DNA of 64,000 bases from Carya illinoinensis (lineage: Eukaryota; Streptophyta; Magnoliopsida; Fagales; Juglandaceae), in contig NC_056764.1 in NCBI RefSeq assembly GCF_018687715.1, positions 2,978,501-3,042,500 of the forward strand, in the 5' to 3' direction. A model generated the notes under the pieces. That model saw only the letters and a list, made by a program, of their open reading frames with translations, made no database searches and was not told where the DNA came from. Every line of letters begins with the position of its first letter. Positions within the stretch are counted from its first letter, which is position 1. A program made the translations under genes and the position numbers. Shown here piece by piece: positions 63,850 through 64,000 of this stretch.

Positions 63850-64000
63850 CCCAAAACCGTCTCCCTACCTATCATATGTCACCCGCTGGTAAGTCGCTCA
63901 TATCCCCACAAAGAAAGCAGTCGTCTTTACTCTGAAGACAGTCCCAGACCCAAAACTTCGCCCCCCATTTCAGGTTCTCGCCCTCCGTTTCAGGTTCTCT
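63850..64000 (+). promoter_or_regulatory. possible promoter/5' leader of a gene beyond the window
   Basis: The composition turns GC-richer and pyrimidine-rich for the last ~150 bp. TTTCAGGTTCTC appears twice, 24 bp apart, at the very end (63966-64000). No ATG-initiated conserved frame is visible. Position and composition resemble the leaders of the CCT1 and GATA genes here; this is only an inference. Confidence 0.35.

Noticed and set aside
1..64000. CRISPR arrays, bacterial operons or integrated viral genes
   Set aside because: Repeats here are simple, MITE, LTR or minisatellite types; all confident genes are spliced plant nuclear genes and no viral protein signature was seen.

Overview
The window is nuclear DNA of a flowering plant. 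Genes have many short exons joined at GT-AG (and one GC-AG) splice sites, intergenic DNA is strongly AT-rich, and there are long GA/CT microsatellites, MITEs, solo LTRs, L1 LINE remnants and tRNA-derived SINEs. The proteins are typical of dicots, and the MITE styles suggest a woody eudicot (possibly Fagales, an impression only). No prokaryotic, organellar or viral genes were seen.

Layout. 1-2741: right-hand part of a CACTA-like transposon, with clusters of a GTTCGAAC palindrome and a CACTAC-type terminus. 4187-5160: decayed L1 LINE end (zinc-knuckle and RNase H regions). 5192-8960: old TIR element holding a 3.0-kb LTR-type insertion (5717-8725, target duplication ATAAC). 8961-13500: gene-free, with a 117-bp hairpin and a G31 run. 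13670-14389 (-): small PHD-type zinc-finger protein. 14390-30270: gene-poor, with a Tourist-like MITE and a 2.08-kb solo-LTR-like element (20501-22582, target duplication ATTAT). 30280-33779 (-): plastid PAP/fibrillin gene with two tandem, equally splice-competent terminal exons. 34209-43574 (+): complete 17-exon gene for CCT subunit alpha (TCP-1 alpha), head-to-head with the fibrillin gene across 429 bp. 43575-48850: gene-free, upstream of a GATA gene. 48853-49889 (+): two-exon subfamily I GATA factor of the GATA2/GATA4 type. 51194-57893 (-): complete 9-exon RHIP1-like gene. 57894-64000: AT-rich DNA with a 166-bp tandem duplication; the last ~150 bp are GC-richer and may be a promoter/leader of a gene beyond the window.

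All four multi-exon genes and the PHD gene were assembled by hand. Exon lengths sum to whole codons and junction phases match (546, 259, 269, 216 and 121 aa). They are unrelated in function: cytosolic protein folding, transcription, G-protein/sugar signalling, plastid lipid structures, and a probable nuclear reader or regulator.

The most unusual points are the duplicated last exon of the fibrillin gene, a recurrent class of tiny (12-30 bp) LINE-tail insertions each flanked by a 14-25 bp target duplication, and a MITE nested in a SINE nested in a CCT1 intron whose boundaries can all be read.
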